Shown in pieces: positions 52,328 to 62,299 of a DNA stretch of 64,000 bases (the stretch's first letter is position 1; every line of letters begins with the position of its first letter). The notes beneath the pieces were generated by a model that searched no databases, was not told where the DNA came from, and was given only the letters and a program-made list of their open reading frames with translations. Where the stretch lies: contig NZ_LT629779.1 in the NCBI RefSeq assembly GCF_900105535.1, forward strand, positions 2,604,001 through 2,668,000. The letters run 5' to 3'. The translations under genes were made by a program, and so were the position numbers. The stretch is from Pseudarthrobacter equi. GTDB lineage: Bacteria > Actinomycetota > Actinomycetes > Actinomycetales > Micrococcaceae.

Positions 52328-54598
52328 AATGGCCACCCTGTCGGTGGAGGTGTGAACGCTGGCAGCCAGGATGTTCACATGGTTTTCCGACAGGATCCGC
52401 GTCACGTCCGAGAGCAGCGACTTGCGGTCGAGCGCCTCAACCTGGATCTCCACCAGGAACACGCTGGACTGGGTGGGTGCCCAATCCACGTCAACAATCC
52501 TGTCCGGCTGATCCTTGAGGTCCGAGATGTTGGTGCAGTCTGTGCGGTGCACAGACACCCCTGATCCACGTGTGACGAAGCCGAGGATGGGGTCCGGCGG
52601 CACGGGAGTACAGCAACGTGCCAGCTTGACCCACACATCTCCCACACCGCGGACCACAACACCGGAATCAGAGAAACGGGCCTTGGTGACCTGCGTGGGA
52701 ATGCTGACTTCGCTGATGTCGTCGTCGGCGTTTTCGGTGCCGCCGAGGCTTTCGACGAGTTTCTCCATGACGGACTGCGCGGACGTGTGGCCGTCTCCCA
52801 CCCCGGCGTACAGGCCGGAAATGTCCACGTATTTGAATTCTTCGGCGACGGCGGCCAAGGCCTCGTGCGTCATCAGCCGCTGCAGCGGAAGGTTCTGCTT
52901 CCGCATGGCACGGGTCAGCAGTTCCTTGCCGCGGTCAATCGCCTCTTCGCGGCGTTCCTTGCTGAACCACTGGCGGATCTTGTTCCGTGCCCGGGCACTC
53001 TTGACGAAGTGTTGCCAGTCCTGGCTGGGCCCCGCGCCCTCAGCCTTGGAGGTGAAGATTTCCACCCAGTCGCCGTGGTTGAGTTCACTGTTGAGGGGAA
53101 CCAGTTTGCCATTGACGCGGGCACCGATGGTGCGGTGCCCCACCTCGGTGTGGACTGCGTAGGCGAAGTCCACCGGTGTAGACCCGGCAGGCAGCGCCAT
53201 GACCTCACCCTTGGGCGTAAAGACGAAAACTTCGCGGGCGTTGATCTCGAATCGGAGCGAATCGAGGAATTCGCCCGGATCGGAGGTCTCCTGTTGCCAG
53301 TCAACCAGGGAACGCAGCCACCCCATGTCGCCGTCCCGGGGGCTCCCCGGGCCCACCGCCGTGCGGTTGGGCTGGTCCTTGTACTTCCAGTGTGCCGCCA
53401 CGCCGTACTCTGCGCGGCGGTGCATTTCATGGGTGCGGATCTGGATCTCCACGGGCTTGCCGCCGGGGCCGATGACAGTGGTGTGCAGGGACTGGTACAT
53501 GTTGAACTTGGGCATCGCAATGTAGTCCTTGAACCTGCCGGGCAGCGGGTTCCAGCGCGAGTGCATGGTGCCAAGTGCGGCGTAACAGTCCCGGACGGAG
53601 TCAACGAGGACCCGGACGCCCATGAGGTCATTGATGTCGTCGAAGTCCTTGTCCCTGACGATCATCTTCTGGTAGATCGAGTAATAGTGCTTCGGACGGC
53701 CCGTAATGGTCGCCTTGATCTTCGCTGTACGGAGGTCGTCGGTGATCTGGTCGCGGATGACGCCGAGGCTCTTCTCACGCTCCGGGGTCCTGTCCCCCAC
53801 CATCCGGACAATTTCTTCGTAGACCTTCGGATACAGCGCTGCGAAGGACAGGTCTTCGAGTTCCCACTTGATGGTGTTCATGCCCAGGCGGTGTGCCAGT
53901 GGCGCGAAGATTTCGAGTGTCTCGCGGGCCTTGCGGGCGGACGATTCGGCGGAGACGAACCGCCATGTCCTGGCGTTATGCAGCCGGTCCGCGAGCTTGA
54001 TCATGAGCACCCGGATGTCCTTGGCCATGGCGACAACCATTTTGCGGACGGTCTCGGACTGCGCCGCTTCGCCGAAGCTGACCTTGTCCAGCTTGGTCAC
54101 GCCGTCCACGAGCATGGCCACTTCGGGACCGAAATCACGCTTCAGGTCCGCCAGGGTGTAAGGGGTGTCCTCAACAGTGTCGTGCAGGAGTGCTGCGGCG
54201 AGGGTGGTCCCGCTCAAACCGAGTTCGGCAAGAATGGTGGCCACCGCCACCGGGTGGGTGATGTAGGGGTCGCCACTCTTGCGTTTCTGGCCCCGGTGGC
54301 TGCGTTCAGCAACGTCGAACGCGCGCTGGATGAGGTCGAAGTCCTCTTTGGGATTATTTGCCCGGACGGTGCGCAGCAGCGGCTCAAGGATGGGTGAATA
54401 GGTGGCGGCGCCGCGGCCGGTCAGGCGGGCCAGCCTCGAACGGGTGCGCTCCCTGCGGCCGGGGAACGTGGCGCGGGTGCCGGAGTTGTCCACCGGCACC
54501 AAGGAACCGGGGCGCGCAGATGCAGCCACCCCGGTATGGCCACCGGTGGAATTGTTTTCTCCCTGAGCCGTTGGCGCCGACGCCGAACGTTCTTCCAA
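52208..54598 (-). CDS. rel: bifunctional (p)ppGpp synthetase/hydrolase Rel
   Basis: Makes and degrades the stringent alarmones. 796 aa from TTG 54598 (GAGGGGTG 7 bases ahead; GTG 54616 is the longer alternative). Intact HD hydrolase motif [12 protein letters not shown] and [11 protein letters not shown], synthetase [22 protein letters not shown] domain [24 protein letters not shown], zinc-finger-like [11 protein letters not shown] and a C-terminal ACT domain. The N-terminus is a 50-residue disordered extension. Follows the secF terminator. Confidence 0.96.
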   Translation of the reverse strand: MEERSASAPTAQGENNSTGGHTGVAASARPGSLVPVDNSGTRATFPGRRERTRSRLARLTGRGAATYSPILEPLLRTVRANNPKEDFDLIQRAFDVAERSHRGQKRKSGDPYITHPVAVATILAELGLSGTTLAAALLHDTVEDTPYTLADLKRDFGPEVAMLVDGVTKLDKVSFGEAAQSETVRKMVVAMAKDIRVLMIKLADRLHNARTWRFVSAESSARKARETLEIFAPLAHRLGMNTIKWELEDLSFAALYPKVYEEIVRMVGDRTPEREKSLGVIRDQITDDLRTAKIKATITGRPKHYYSIYQKMIVRDKDFDDINDLMGVRVLVDSVRDCYAALGTMHSRWNPLPGRFKDYIAMPKFNMYQSLHTTVIGPGGKPVEIQIRTHEMHRRAEYGVAAHWKYKDQPNRTAVGPGSPRDGDMGWLRSLVDWQQETSDPGEFLDSLRFEINAREVFVFTPKGEVMALPAGSTPVDFAYAVHTEVGHRTIGARVNGKLVPLNSELNHGDWVEIFTSKAEGAGPSQDWQHFVKSARARNKIRQWFSKERREEAIDRGKELLTRAMRKQNLPLQRLMTHEALAAVAEEFKYVDISGLYAGVGDGHTSAQSVMEKLVESLGGTENADDDISEVSIPTQVTKARFSDSGVVVRGVGDVWVKLARCCTPVPPDPILGFVTRGSGVSVHRTDCTNISDLKDQPDRIVDVDWAPTQSSVFLVEIQVEALDRKSLLSDVTRILSENHVNILAASVHTSTDRVAISKFAFEMGDPKYLSHVLSAVRRIDGVFDVYRTTGNKRRS

Positions 54599-54679
54599 TG
54601 AAGCACCCCTCACCACCGTCTTAATTACCTCAGTCTATTCCTCACGAGGCAGAGATTTATAACCGGGACACTTAAACGA

Positions 54680-54722
54680 CCACGGGCCGGACAGCGTGAT
54701 TTCCACACTGTCCGGCCCGTGG
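54680..54722 (-). terminator. terminator after secF
   Basis: 15-bp perfect arms (54680-54694 and 54708-54722), extended inward by partial pairing; T-rich tract GTCGTTTAAG follows on the minus strand. It separates secF from rel. Confidence 0.75.
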
Positions 54723-54759
54723 ACGGGAACACCGGCACGACCGGCGCACATTACCTCAA

Positions 54760-55776
54760 TCAGGCCTGGGCAGGCTCCGCTGAAGCATTGCGTTCGGCGG
54801 TGCTGCTGCGGCGCTGCTCCACGCGCCGGGCCTGCTTGACCAGGTCCGGTTCGTTCTGCCGCAGCCAGGCGTACATCGGCGCCGCCACGAAGATGGTGGC
54901 CGCCGTACCGATCAGGATTCCCACGAACAGTGCCAGCGACAGGTCACGCAGGGTTCCCGCGCCCAGCAGGCCGGCACCGATGAACAGGATGGCGCCCACC
55001 GGGAGGATCGCCACCATCATGGTGTTGATGGAACGCACCAGCGTCTGGTTCACGGCCAGGTTGACTTCCTCAGCGAACGTGCGGCGGGTTGAGGAGTCAA
55101 TCTCCGCCGTGTTCTCACGGATCTTGTCGAAGACCACCACGGTGTCGTAGAGGGAGTAGCTGAGCACCGTCAGGAACCCGATGATGGCGGACGGTGTCAC
55201 TTCAAAGTCGCTGAGGGCATAGACCCCGGCGGTGATGAACATGGTGACCAGCATGCCGGCGAGGGCCGAAACGGACATCTTCCATGTGCGGAAGTACAGG
55301 GCCATCAGCACCGCGGCCAGGAGGACGAACACCACCAGGCCGATCAGGGCCTGCTTGGTGACATCGGCACCCCAGGTGGGTCCCACGAAGGTGGAGGTAA
55401 CCTCGTTTTCGGTCACGCCGTAGGCGGTGTGCAGGCCTTCCTTGATGCGGAGCGTCTCGTCGTCCGTGAGCTTGTCCGTCTGGATGCGCATGGTGGTTCC
55501 GGCCACGTTGGCCACACGCGGGATGCTGCCGGCCACAACGTCCGTGACGGCCTTCTCCCCCACGGTTGCGTCCGTCGTCTTGACGTTGGAGACGGTGAAT
55601 TCGGAGCCGCCCCGGAACTCGATGCCCAGGTTGAACCCGCCCTTGGCCACCGGGATGATGATGGACAGCGCGACAGCCGCCAGCGCGATCAGGAACCAGA
55701 TCTTCTTGGATCCCACGAACTCGTAGGAGCGCTTCCCGGTGTAGAGCTCATTGCCGAAATTGGCGAAGCCTGACAT
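54760..55776 (-). CDS. secF: protein translocase subunit SecF
   Basis: Six-helix partner of SecD that drives late stages of Sec export. 338 aa with GIEFRGGSEFTV and the conserved SYSLYDTVVVFDKIREN in helix 4. Abuts secD with a one-base overlap. A Glu/Arg-rich C-terminal tail follows the last helix. Confidence 0.97.
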   Translation of the reverse strand: MSGFANFGNELYTGKRSYEFVGSKKIWFLIALAAVALSIIIPVAKGGFNLGIEFRGGSEFTVSNVKTTDATVGEKAVTDVVAGSIPRVANVAGTTMRIQTDKLTDDETLRIKEGLHTAYGVTENEVTSTFVGPTWGADVTKQALIGLVVFVLLAAVLMALYFRTWKMSVSALAGMLVTMFITAGVYALSDFEVTPSAIIGFLTVLSYSLYDTVVVFDKIRENTAEIDSSTRRTFAEEVNLAVNQTLVRSINTMMVAILPVGAILFIGAGLLGAGTLRDLSLALFVGILIGTAATIFVAAPMYAWLRQNEPDLVKQARRVEQRRSSTAERNASAEPAQA

Positions 55777-57533
55777 TACTTGTTCTCCTTCGCAGCGGTC
55801 TTCGAGGAACCGGCCAGCTGTTCCTGCTTCTCCGCCAGCCGCCGTTCGGCAATAGTCATCCGGCGTTCCGCTTCCGCGGCGGCTCCCGCGTTCTTGGCAC
55901 GGACGTTGGCCGGACGGTCTTCGGGGGTCCGGATACGGCCGGCACCGCGGTACAGCGGTACGGCGCCGAGGCGCTTGGGGTCGAGCCCGGAGAACCGGTG
56001 GCCTTCGCCGAAGAAGCGCGTCCGCGCCAGCAGCTGCAGCGTCGGGTGGGTGAACATGAAGACCACAATGAGGTCGGCGATGGCTGTCAGGCCGAGCGTG
56101 AAGGCGAAGCCCCGCACGTTGCCCACCGCCACGAAGTAGAGGACCAGCGCCGCCAGCAGGTTAACCGCCTTGGAGGCGAGCACGGTGCGCTTGGCCCGCT
56201 TCCAGCCGTTCTCGACGGCCGAGACCAGGCCGCGTCCTTCGCGCAGCTCATCGCGGATACGTTCGAAGTAGACGATGAACGAGTCAGCCGTCTGGCCGAT
56301 GGCCACGATGATGCCCGCGACACCGGCCAGGGACAGCCGGTAGTTTTCCGTCCAGCCCAGGATTGCGATGGCCAGATACGTCAGGACGCCTGCCACCACC
56401 AGCGAGGCGATGGTGACGAAGCCCAGTGCCCGGTACTGGAAGAGCGAATAGACCACCACCAGGAGCAGCCCGATGAGGCCGGCCAACAGGCCCATACGCA
56501 ACTGCTCGCCACCGAGGGTCGCCGAGATCTGCTGTTCGCTCTGGATCTCGAAGCTGATAGGCAGGGCGCCGAAGCGCAGCTGGTCAGACAGTGCCTTGGC
56601 CGTCTGCTCGGTGAAGCCGCCCGTGATCTGCGGACGGCCGTCCGTGATGACAGCCAGTGAACGCGGAGCGGAAATGACCTGGTCGTCGAGGACGATGGCG
56701 AACTGTGCCTTGGGGTCGTTGCCCGATTCGCCGCCTGCGGCCACGTAGAACTGGTTGAGGCGCTCGGTGACCTCCTTGAACTTCGCGGTACCTTCCTCGT
56801 TGAACTGGATGTTGACGGCCCAGTCGTTGGTGACGGCTCCCTGGGCGCCCTGCTGCAGCTGGAACGAGGAAGTGACGATGTTGCTGCCCTTCACCTCGAC
56901 CGGCCCGAGGATGTACTTGATGGCCGGGCTCTTGTCCGTTGCCGGTTCACAGGTGACCAGCGGCTTGGTCGGATCAGAACGCTCTGCCTTCTCGGCTGAG
57001 GCGTTGTCACAGTCCAGGGCCTCGAACTCACGGTAGATTTCGGGCGTGATCCAGTTGATGTCACTGCTGTTGGCGGGCGCCGCCGTCGGCTTGGGCAGCT
57101 GGTCCTCGGGAGCCCGGGACTCCTCGGGAACAGCAGCTCCGGCTCCGTTCAGGAGCACGGGCCGGAAGTTCATGTCCGCGGATGCCTGGATCAGGTCGCG
57201 GGTGGCAGTGGACGGCGTGCCCGGGAGGCTCACCACCACGTTGCGGCCCGACTGCGTGCTGATTTCGGCTTCGGCTACGCCGGAACCGTCAACGCGCTGG
57301 CGGATGATCGCCACGGCCTGGTTCAGCTGTTCTTCATTGATGTCAGAACCGCCCTCAACCTTCGGCGCCAGGATCATCTGGGTACCGCCTTCGAGGTCAA
57401 GTGCCAGCTTGGGCGACCAGCTTGCCTGCCCGGCGACGGTGCCGGCGGCCAGGACGGCTGTCAACGCGGCGATGATTACGCCCAGCCAGACCAGGACCCT
57501 GAGGCCGGGCTTCTTGGGGCCAGTTCGTGCCAT
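55776..57533 (-). CDS. secD: protein translocase subunit SecD
   Basis: 585 aa with a first membrane helix, a large periplasm-type domain (LDLEGGTQMILAPKVEG) and five more helices (ending GFAFTLGLTAIADLIVVFMFTHP). The signature LSLAGVAGIIVAIGQTADSFIV lies in the membrane domain. The C-terminal tail is charged and Ala-rich. Precedes secF directly. Confidence 0.97.
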   Translation of the reverse strand: MARTGPKKPGLRVLVWLGVIIAALTAVLAAGTVAGQASWSPKLALDLEGGTQMILAPKVEGGSDINEEQLNQAVAIIRQRVDGSGVAEAEISTQSGRNVVVSLPGTPSTATRDLIQASADMNFRPVLLNGAGAAVPEESRAPEDQLPKPTAAPANSSDINWITPEIYREFEALDCDNASAEKAERSDPTKPLVTCEPATDKSPAIKYILGPVEVKGSNIVTSSFQLQQGAQGAVTNDWAVNIQFNEEGTAKFKEVTERLNQFYVAAGGESGNDPKAQFAIVLDDQVISAPRSLAVITDGRPQITGGFTEQTAKALSDQLRFGALPISFEIQSEQQISATLGGEQLRMGLLAGLIGLLLVVVYSLFQYRALGFVTIASLVVAGVLTYLAIAILGWTENYRLSLAGVAGIIVAIGQTADSFIVYFERIRDELREGRGLVSAVENGWKRAKRTVLASKAVNLLAALVLYFVAVGNVRGFAFTLGLTAIADLIVVFMFTHPTLQLLARTRFFGEGHRFSGLDPKRLGAVPLYRGAGRIRTPEDRPANVRAKNAGAAAEAERRMTIAERRLAEKQEQLAGSSKTAAKENK

Positions 57534-57560
57534 TGTCGATCTTTCTCTTATTCACGGAGG

Positions 57561-57590
57561 AACCGCCGGTGCGCATGGGCACCGGCGGTT
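57561..57590 (-). other. hairpin between yajC and secD
   Basis: 12-bp arms (57561-57572 and 57579-57590), 6-base loop, no U tract. It lies 27 bases before the secD start. It could stabilise the message or be a weak attenuator. Confidence 0.5.
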
Positions 57591-57626
57591 GTCCGCAGCG
57601 GTAGAGGGGTTAAGGTGCCGGAAGGA

Positions 57627-58076
57627 CTAGCTGTCCTTCTTGCCCTCATCGTTGAGGCGCTTCAGGGTCTCGTCCGGGGTCTCAGCCGGGAACGCGGTGG
57701 TCTCAGCGGCAGTGGCCGGCGCAGCCGTGGTGCCGGCCGTGGTACCCGCCGCCTCCGGAGCGGTCAGGGACGAAGCATCGTCCGGTACGGCGGGGGCAGC
57801 GGCTTCCGGCGCTACCGCCGGTTCCATCACCTTGGTGACGGACTGCCGGTGCACGGTGGCCAGGTTGCCCGGGGAGAGTTCCAGGGTGACCTTGTTCTCG
57901 GCCTCATCGATGTCCACGATCCGGCCGTAGAGGCCGAAGCTGGTCATGACATCGACGCCTGGGCCGAACTTCGACTGGAGCTCCGCCTGCTGCTGCTGCG
58001 TCTTCTTGTTCCGGCGGAACATCATGAAGATGAATACGCCGAGCATGACGAACAGGAGAATTGACATTGGATCCAA
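57627..58076 (-). CDS. yajC: preprotein translocase subunit YajC
   Basis: 149 aa from TTG 58076 (MDPMSILLFVMLGVF) or ATG 58067. One membrane helix (ILLFVMLGVFIFMMF), the RRNKKTQQQQAELQS turn, then a cytosolic beta domain (VMTSFGLYGRIVDIDE). Ala/Thr-rich C-terminal extension of about 60 residues. The TTG is favoured because AAAGGACGG lies 10 bases ahead. First gene of yajC-secD-secF. Confidence 0.95.
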   Translation of the reverse strand: MDPMSILLFVMLGVFIFMMFRRNKKTQQQQAELQSKFGPGVDVMTSFGLYGRIVDIDEAENKVTLELSPGNLATVHRQSVTKVMEPAVAPEAAAPAVPDDASSLTAPEAAGTTAGTTAAPATAAETTAFPAETPDETLKRLNDEGKKDS

Positions 58077-58275
58077 GGGGAATTCCGTCCTTTGTGGTAC
58101 CTGGCTGGTTTTCCGGCAGCGCCGGACTTTGTCTGTGCCGGGCGGAACAGTCATGGAAGCCGATCCCTGACGGACCTCCTGCACCGGCGGCGCGGCCGAT
58201 AGGCCATGCGCACAACAAAGACCCGAACGTGCCGAGCGTCATACCAGTCTAAGGGGAAAAGCTGGAGGGAGCCTG

Positions 58276-59361
58276 TTATTGGCTCTCCGGGGCCCAGTCC
58301 CCCGTGACCTCGGCACCCGTTACGCGGTCAAAAAGATCCAGCTGTTCCTGGCCGAACACGCCTGCAGGGATGGCATAGCCCAGATGTGTCCAGGCCGGCG
58401 CCATGGCGATGCGGCCGCGTGGGGTGCGGCCCAGGAGCCCTTCGCGGACGAGGAAGGGCTCCGCGACAGTCTCCACTGTTTCGGTTTCTTCGCCGACGGC
58501 GATCGCAAGCGTGGAGAGCCCCACGGGCCCTCCGCCGAACTTGGTGATGAGCGCCTCGAGGACGGAACGGTCCAGCCGGTCGAGCCCCTTCTTGTCCACT
58601 TCGTACATGTCGAGCGCCGCCGACGCGGACCGGGCATCGATCTGCTCTACGCCATGGACCAAAGCCCAGTCGCGCACGCGGCGCAGCAGCCGGTTGGCAA
58701 TTCGGGGCGTTCCGCGGGACCGGCCGGCGATCTCGCTGAAGCCGGCGGAATTGACCTTCAGGTCCAGCAGGCCGGCGGAGCGCCGCAGCACAAGTTCGAG
58801 TTCCGGAACCGAGTAGAACTCCAGATGGCCTGTGAAACCGAAGCGGTCCCGCAGCGGACCGGGAAGCAGCCCGGCCCGGGTGGTGGCGCCCACCAGTGTG
58901 AAGGGGGGAAGTTCCAGCGGGATGGCAGTGGCACCCGCACCCTTACCCACCACAATGTCCACACGGAAATCCTCCATGGCCATGTAGAGCATTTCTTCAG
59001 CCGGCCTGGACATGCGGTGGATTTCGTCGAGGAAGAGGACTTCGCCCTCGGACAGCGATGACAGGATGGCGGCGAGGTCGCCGGCATGCTGGATCGCAGG
59101 GCCGCTGCTGATGCGCAGCGGAGCGTTCATTTCCGCCGCCACGATCATGGCAAGGGTGGTCTTGCCGAGACCCGGAGGACCCGAAAAGAGCACATGGTCG
59201 GCGCTGCGGCCGCGCATGCGGGATGCCTTCAGGACCAGGGACAGCTGCTTCCGCACGCGGTGCTGGCCCACGAAGTCGTCCAGGTTCTTGGGGCGGAGTG
59301 CGGCTTCGATGGCGCGTTCCTCAGGCTCCTCCCCTGCTGCCACCAGTGACGGTTCAGCCAC
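58276..59361 (-). CDS. ruvB: Holliday junction branch migration ATPase RuvB
   Basis: 361 aa AAA motor. Walker [13 protein letters not shown], Walker [11 protein letters not shown], sensor [11 protein letters not shown], arginine finger region [17 protein letters not shown]-start gene overlapping ruvA by 8 bases. Acts with RuvA and RuvC on recombination intermediates. Confidence 0.98.
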   Translation of the reverse strand: MAEPSLVAAGEEPEERAIEAALRPKNLDDFVGQHRVRKQLSLVLKASRMRGRSADHVLFSGPPGLGKTTLAMIVAAEMNAPLRISSGPAIQHAGDLAAILSSLSEGEVLFLDEIHRMSRPAEEMLYMAMEDFRVDIVVGKGAGATAIPLELPPFTLVGATTRAGLLPGPLRDRFGFTGHLEFYSVPELELVLRRSAGLLDLKVNSAGFSEIAGRSRGTPRIANRLLRRVRDWALVHGVEQIDARSASAALDMYEVDKKGLDRLDRSVLEALITKFGGGPVGLSTLAIAVGEETETVETVAEPFLVREGLLGRTPRGRIAMAPAWTHLGYAIPAGVFGQEQLDLFDRVTGAEVTGDWAPESQ

Positions 59362-59995
59362 GGCTGCCTACGCGGTTGCCCGCCCGCGCGCCGTCCTGGC
59401 CGAGCCAGCGGAGGGTGGTCCGGAGGATCTCCGGGACGTTGCCGCGGAAGGAAACTTCGGGCTCGTCCGCCAGTGCCTTGTCGATGCTCGACGACGCGTC
59501 CTTTTCGGACCAGCCCAGGCTGGTCATGGCGGCGACCACCTGCGGCTTCCAGCTGGCCTCCGCCGCGGTGGTGGCCGCAGCGGGAGCCGTACCGTGCGGA
59601 ACAAGCTTGCCGGCCAGCTCAAGGACAATCCGCCCCGCCACCTTCGGACCGATCCCGGGAACCTTGGTGAAAGTCTTGTTGTCGCCGGTGTGCGCGGCAA
59701 CGCGGATCGCTTCAGGATCGTGGACGGCCAAAACGGCCAGTGCGAGGCGCGGACCCACGCCGCTCACACTCAGCAGGACCTCGAAAACTTCACGTTCGTC
59801 GTCGTCCGCAAAACCAAACAGCGTCATCGAGTCTTCGCGGACGATCAGGGAGGTGAAGACCTTTCCCTCTTCGCCCACGTGGAGCCCGCTGAGGGTCTGG
59901 GGGGTGGCGTAGACGTTCATGCCCGCACCGTTCAAGTCGATGACGGCCGTGGACAGGCCTACGTGCGCTACGGTTCCGCGGAGGAAACTGATCAA
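59354..59995 (-). CDS. ruvA: Holliday junction DNA-binding protein RuvA
   Basis: 213 aa with OB domain ([13 protein letters not shown]), helix-hairpin-helix motifs ([16 protein letters not shown] and [19 protein letters not shown]), and a C-terminal domain for RuvB. TTG start at 59995. Follows ruvC by 100 bases. Confidence 0.97.
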   Translation of the reverse strand: MISFLRGTVAHVGLSTAVIDLNGAGMNVYATPQTLSGLHVGEEGKVFTSLIVREDSMTLFGFADDDEREVFEVLLSVSGVGPRLALAVLAVHDPEAIRVAAHTGDNKTFTKVPGIGPKVAGRIVLELAGKLVPHGTAPAAATTAAEASWKPQVVAAMTSLGWSEKDASSSIDKALADEPEVSFRGNVPEILRTTLRWLGQDGARAGNRVGSRG

Positions 59996-60095
59996 GGCCT
60001 GGCTCCTGCTTGTGCTGCCGGGCCGCCGCCTGGCAAGAGGCGGAGCCCGGTTATCCGAACATATTTACGAATACCCTAGCAAGCTGCGGGGACAT

Positions 60096-60674
60096 TCAGC
60101 GTGCGCGGCGCGCCTTCGCTTCGGCCTCGGCCCACGCCCGCTGGGCCGGTGTCAGCGCCGAACTGCCCGGACCGGTAGTGGCAACCGAGGCACCGCTTCC
60201 GGCGCGCCAGGCGTGCGTGATGGCCAGTGCCAGGGCGTCCGCGGCATCGGCCGGACGGGGCGGCGCGTCGAGGCGAAGGATCTTGGTGACCAGCTTGGTC
60301 ACAGCGTCCTTGTTCGACGTGCCGCTGCCCGTAACGGCGGCCTTGACCTCCGACGGCGTATGGAGCGCCACCGGGATCCCGCGCCGCGCTGCCGCTGCAA
60401 TCACCACGCCGGACGCCTGCGCCACACCCATCACGGTGCTGACGTTCAGCTGCGAGAAGACGCGTTCGACGGCGAGCACCTGGGGCTCGTAGCGGTCCAG
60501 CCATTCGTCGATGGCCAGCGCAATCACGAGCAGACGCTGGTCCAGGGATTCGTCGGGCGAGGTTCCGACGACGCCGACGGCCACCATGGTGGCCCGCCGG
60601 TTCCGCTCGACGTCCACCACCCCGATGCCGCAGCGGGTCAGGCCGGGGTCCACTCCCAGGACACGGAGCGTCAT
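60096..60674 (-). CDS. ruvC: Holliday junction resolvase RuvC
   Basis: 192 aa nuclease. The first catalytic Asp is in [17 protein letters not shown] and other acidic residues are in [10 protein letters not shown] and [12 protein letters not shown]. The C-terminus is Ala/Arg-rich beyond the catalytic core. In the ruvCAB run with yebC upstream. Confidence 0.97.
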   Translation of the reverse strand: MTLRVLGVDPGLTRCGIGVVDVERNRRATMVAVGVVGTSPDESLDQRLLVIALAIDEWLDRYEPQVLAVERVFSQLNVSTVMGVAQASGVVIAAAARRGIPVALHTPSEVKAAVTGSGTSNKDAVTKLVTKILRLDAPPRPADAADALALAITHAWRAGSGASVATTGPGSSALTPAQRAWAEAEAKARRAR

Positions 60675-60739
60675 GGAGATGGACTGTGTCGCGATGGGGT
60701 GTGCTGCGACGGGCGCAGGTCAGCAGGCAAAGCCGCCGG

Positions 60740-61495
60740 TCACTCTGATTCCAGGGCGGCCTGGACCTCGTCGCTGAAATCGGCGTTGCTGTAGACGTTC
60801 TGGACGTCGTCGAGCTCCTCGAGGGCGTCGGCCAGCTTCATGAACTTCCGCGCTCCGTCGACGTCCAGCCCCACCTGCATGGACGGAACGAATTCCACTT
60901 CATCGGTGTCGTACTCGATGCCGGCGTCCTTGAGGGCTTCGCGGATGGCCGGAAGATCGCCCGGTTCGGAGTGGATCTCGAAGGATTCGCCGTTGTCCTT
61001 GACCTCTTCGGCGCCGGCGTCCAGGACGGCCATGAGGACGTCGTCTTCGGCCAGGCCGTTCTTGGGCAGGTTCACCACGCCCTTGCGGTTGAACAGGTAG
61101 CTGACGGAGCCGGGATCGGCGATGGTGCCGCCGTTGCGGGAGATGGCGAGGCGGACCTCGGATGCCGCGCGGTTCTTGTTGTCGGTGAGGCACTCGATCA
61201 GCAGGGCGGAACCCTGCGGGCCGCGGGCTTCGTACATGATTTCGGTGTAGTCAACCACTTCGCCGGTGAGCCCGGCGCCGCGCTTGATGGCGCGGTCGAT
61301 GTTGTCGTTGGGGACCGAAGTCTTCTTCGCCTTGGTGACCGCCAGTTCGAGGCCGGGGTTGCCGGCCAGGTCCGGTCCGCCCATGCGGGCAGCAACTTCG
61401 ATGTTCTTGATCAGCTTGGCGAAGGACTTTGCACGGCGGCTGTCAATGATCGCCTTTTTGTGCTTAGTCGTCGCCCATTTGGAGTGGCCTGACAT
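60740..61495 (-). CDS. yebC: YebC/PmpR-family protein
   Basis: 251 aa with the family start [15 protein letters not shown] and [13 protein letters not shown]. Members bind DNA or ribosomes; recent work links some to polyproline translation, with EF-P also in this window. Sits between pdxT and ruvC as in other actinobacteria. ATG start, 3 bases after pdxT. Confidence 0.96.
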   Translation of the reverse strand: MSGHSKWATTKHKKAIIDSRRAKSFAKLIKNIEVAARMGGPDLAGNPGLELAVTKAKKTSVPNDNIDRAIKRGAGLTGEVVDYTEIMYEARGPQGSALLIECLTDNKNRAASEVRLAISRNGGTIADPGSVSYLFNRKGVVNLPKNGLAEDDVLMAVLDAGAEEVKDNGESFEIHSEPGDLPAIREALKDAGIEYDTDEVEFVPSMQVGLDVDGARKFMKLADALEELDDVQNVYSNADFSDEVQAALESE

Positions 61496-61498
61496 GCT

Positions 61499-62209
61499 TT
61501 ACGCTTCTCCTCTGATCATGCGGATAAAAAGTTCGTGTACGCGTTTCTCCCCGGTCACTTCCGGATGGAAGGAGGTGGCCAGCAGCCGGCCGGAACGCAC
61601 TGCGACAATTCTAGCGGCCCCGGGCAGCCCGGCGGTGTGGGACGCATGTTCCGGATCGGCCGGTTCAACCTGGGCCAGGATTTCCACGCCGGGGCCTACG
61701 CGCTCCACCCACGGTCCGCGGATGAAGACGGCATGGACCGGAGCCACACCGGCGTCGGTGGCGCTGAACTCCAGGCCCTTAAAATACAGGTCCGTCTCGA
61801 AGGACTCGCGCTGGCGTCCGAAAGCGTTGCGGCGGACGGTCATGTCCAGCCCGCCGAACGTCTGCTGGGGGGCACCCGAAAGGTCCGTGGCGGGGTCGGC
61901 AATGTCCGAGGCCAGCAGGATCATGCCCGCGCAGGAACCGTAGACCGGCAGCCCGCCGGCAATGCGTTCACGCAGCGGCCCGGCCAGCCCGAAAGCCCTC
62001 GCGAGCTTGTCAATGGCCGTGGACTCGCCGCCGGGGATGATGAGCCCGTCCAGGCCGTCGAGTTCCTGCGGACGCCGGACGCTGACCCCCTCGGCGCCGG
62101 ATTCAGCGGCGGCACGGAGGTGCTCGCGGAAGTCGCCCTGGAGCGCCAGGACGCCGATCCGGAGGCCCGAGCCCACGCGTGCGGGATCGGCGGAAAGGGA
62201 GTTTGTCAT
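61499..62209 (-). CDS. pdxT: pyridoxal 5'-phosphate synthase glutaminase subunit PdxT
   Basis: 236 aa glutaminase that feeds ammonia to Pdx[13 protein letters not shown] start, nucleophile Cys in [10 protein letters not shown], His and Glu in [10 protein letters not shown]. The gene for PdxS is not in the window, unlike many operons where it precedes pdxT. Divergent from murT. Confidence 0.96.
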   Translation of the reverse strand: MTNSLSADPARVGSGLRIGVLALQGDFREHLRAAAESGAEGVSVRRPQELDGLDGLIIPGGESTAIDKLARAFGLAGPLRERIAGGLPVYGSCAGMILLASDIADPATDLSGAPQQTFGGLDMTVRRNAFGRQRESFETDLYFKGLEFSATDAGVAPVHAVFIRGPWVERVGPGVEILAQVEPADPEHASHTAGLPGAARIVAVRSGRLLATSFHPEVTGEKRVHELFIRMIRGEA

Positions 62210-62287
62210 CGTCCCAGCATACGGGCACCGGTGCTGCCCGCCCGGCCGGGCGGGTCATACTCCGGCAGTTCCATGCCGCGGCTGGGA

Positions 62288-62299
62288 TATATTCGGACA
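62288..62299 (+). promoter_or_regulatory. candidate -10 box of murT (leaderless start)
   Basis: TATATT (62288-62293), six bases, then the murT ATG at 62300. No strong -35 is seen. An alternative upstream ATG at 62273 would place this box inside the coding sequence. Confidence 0.5.
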
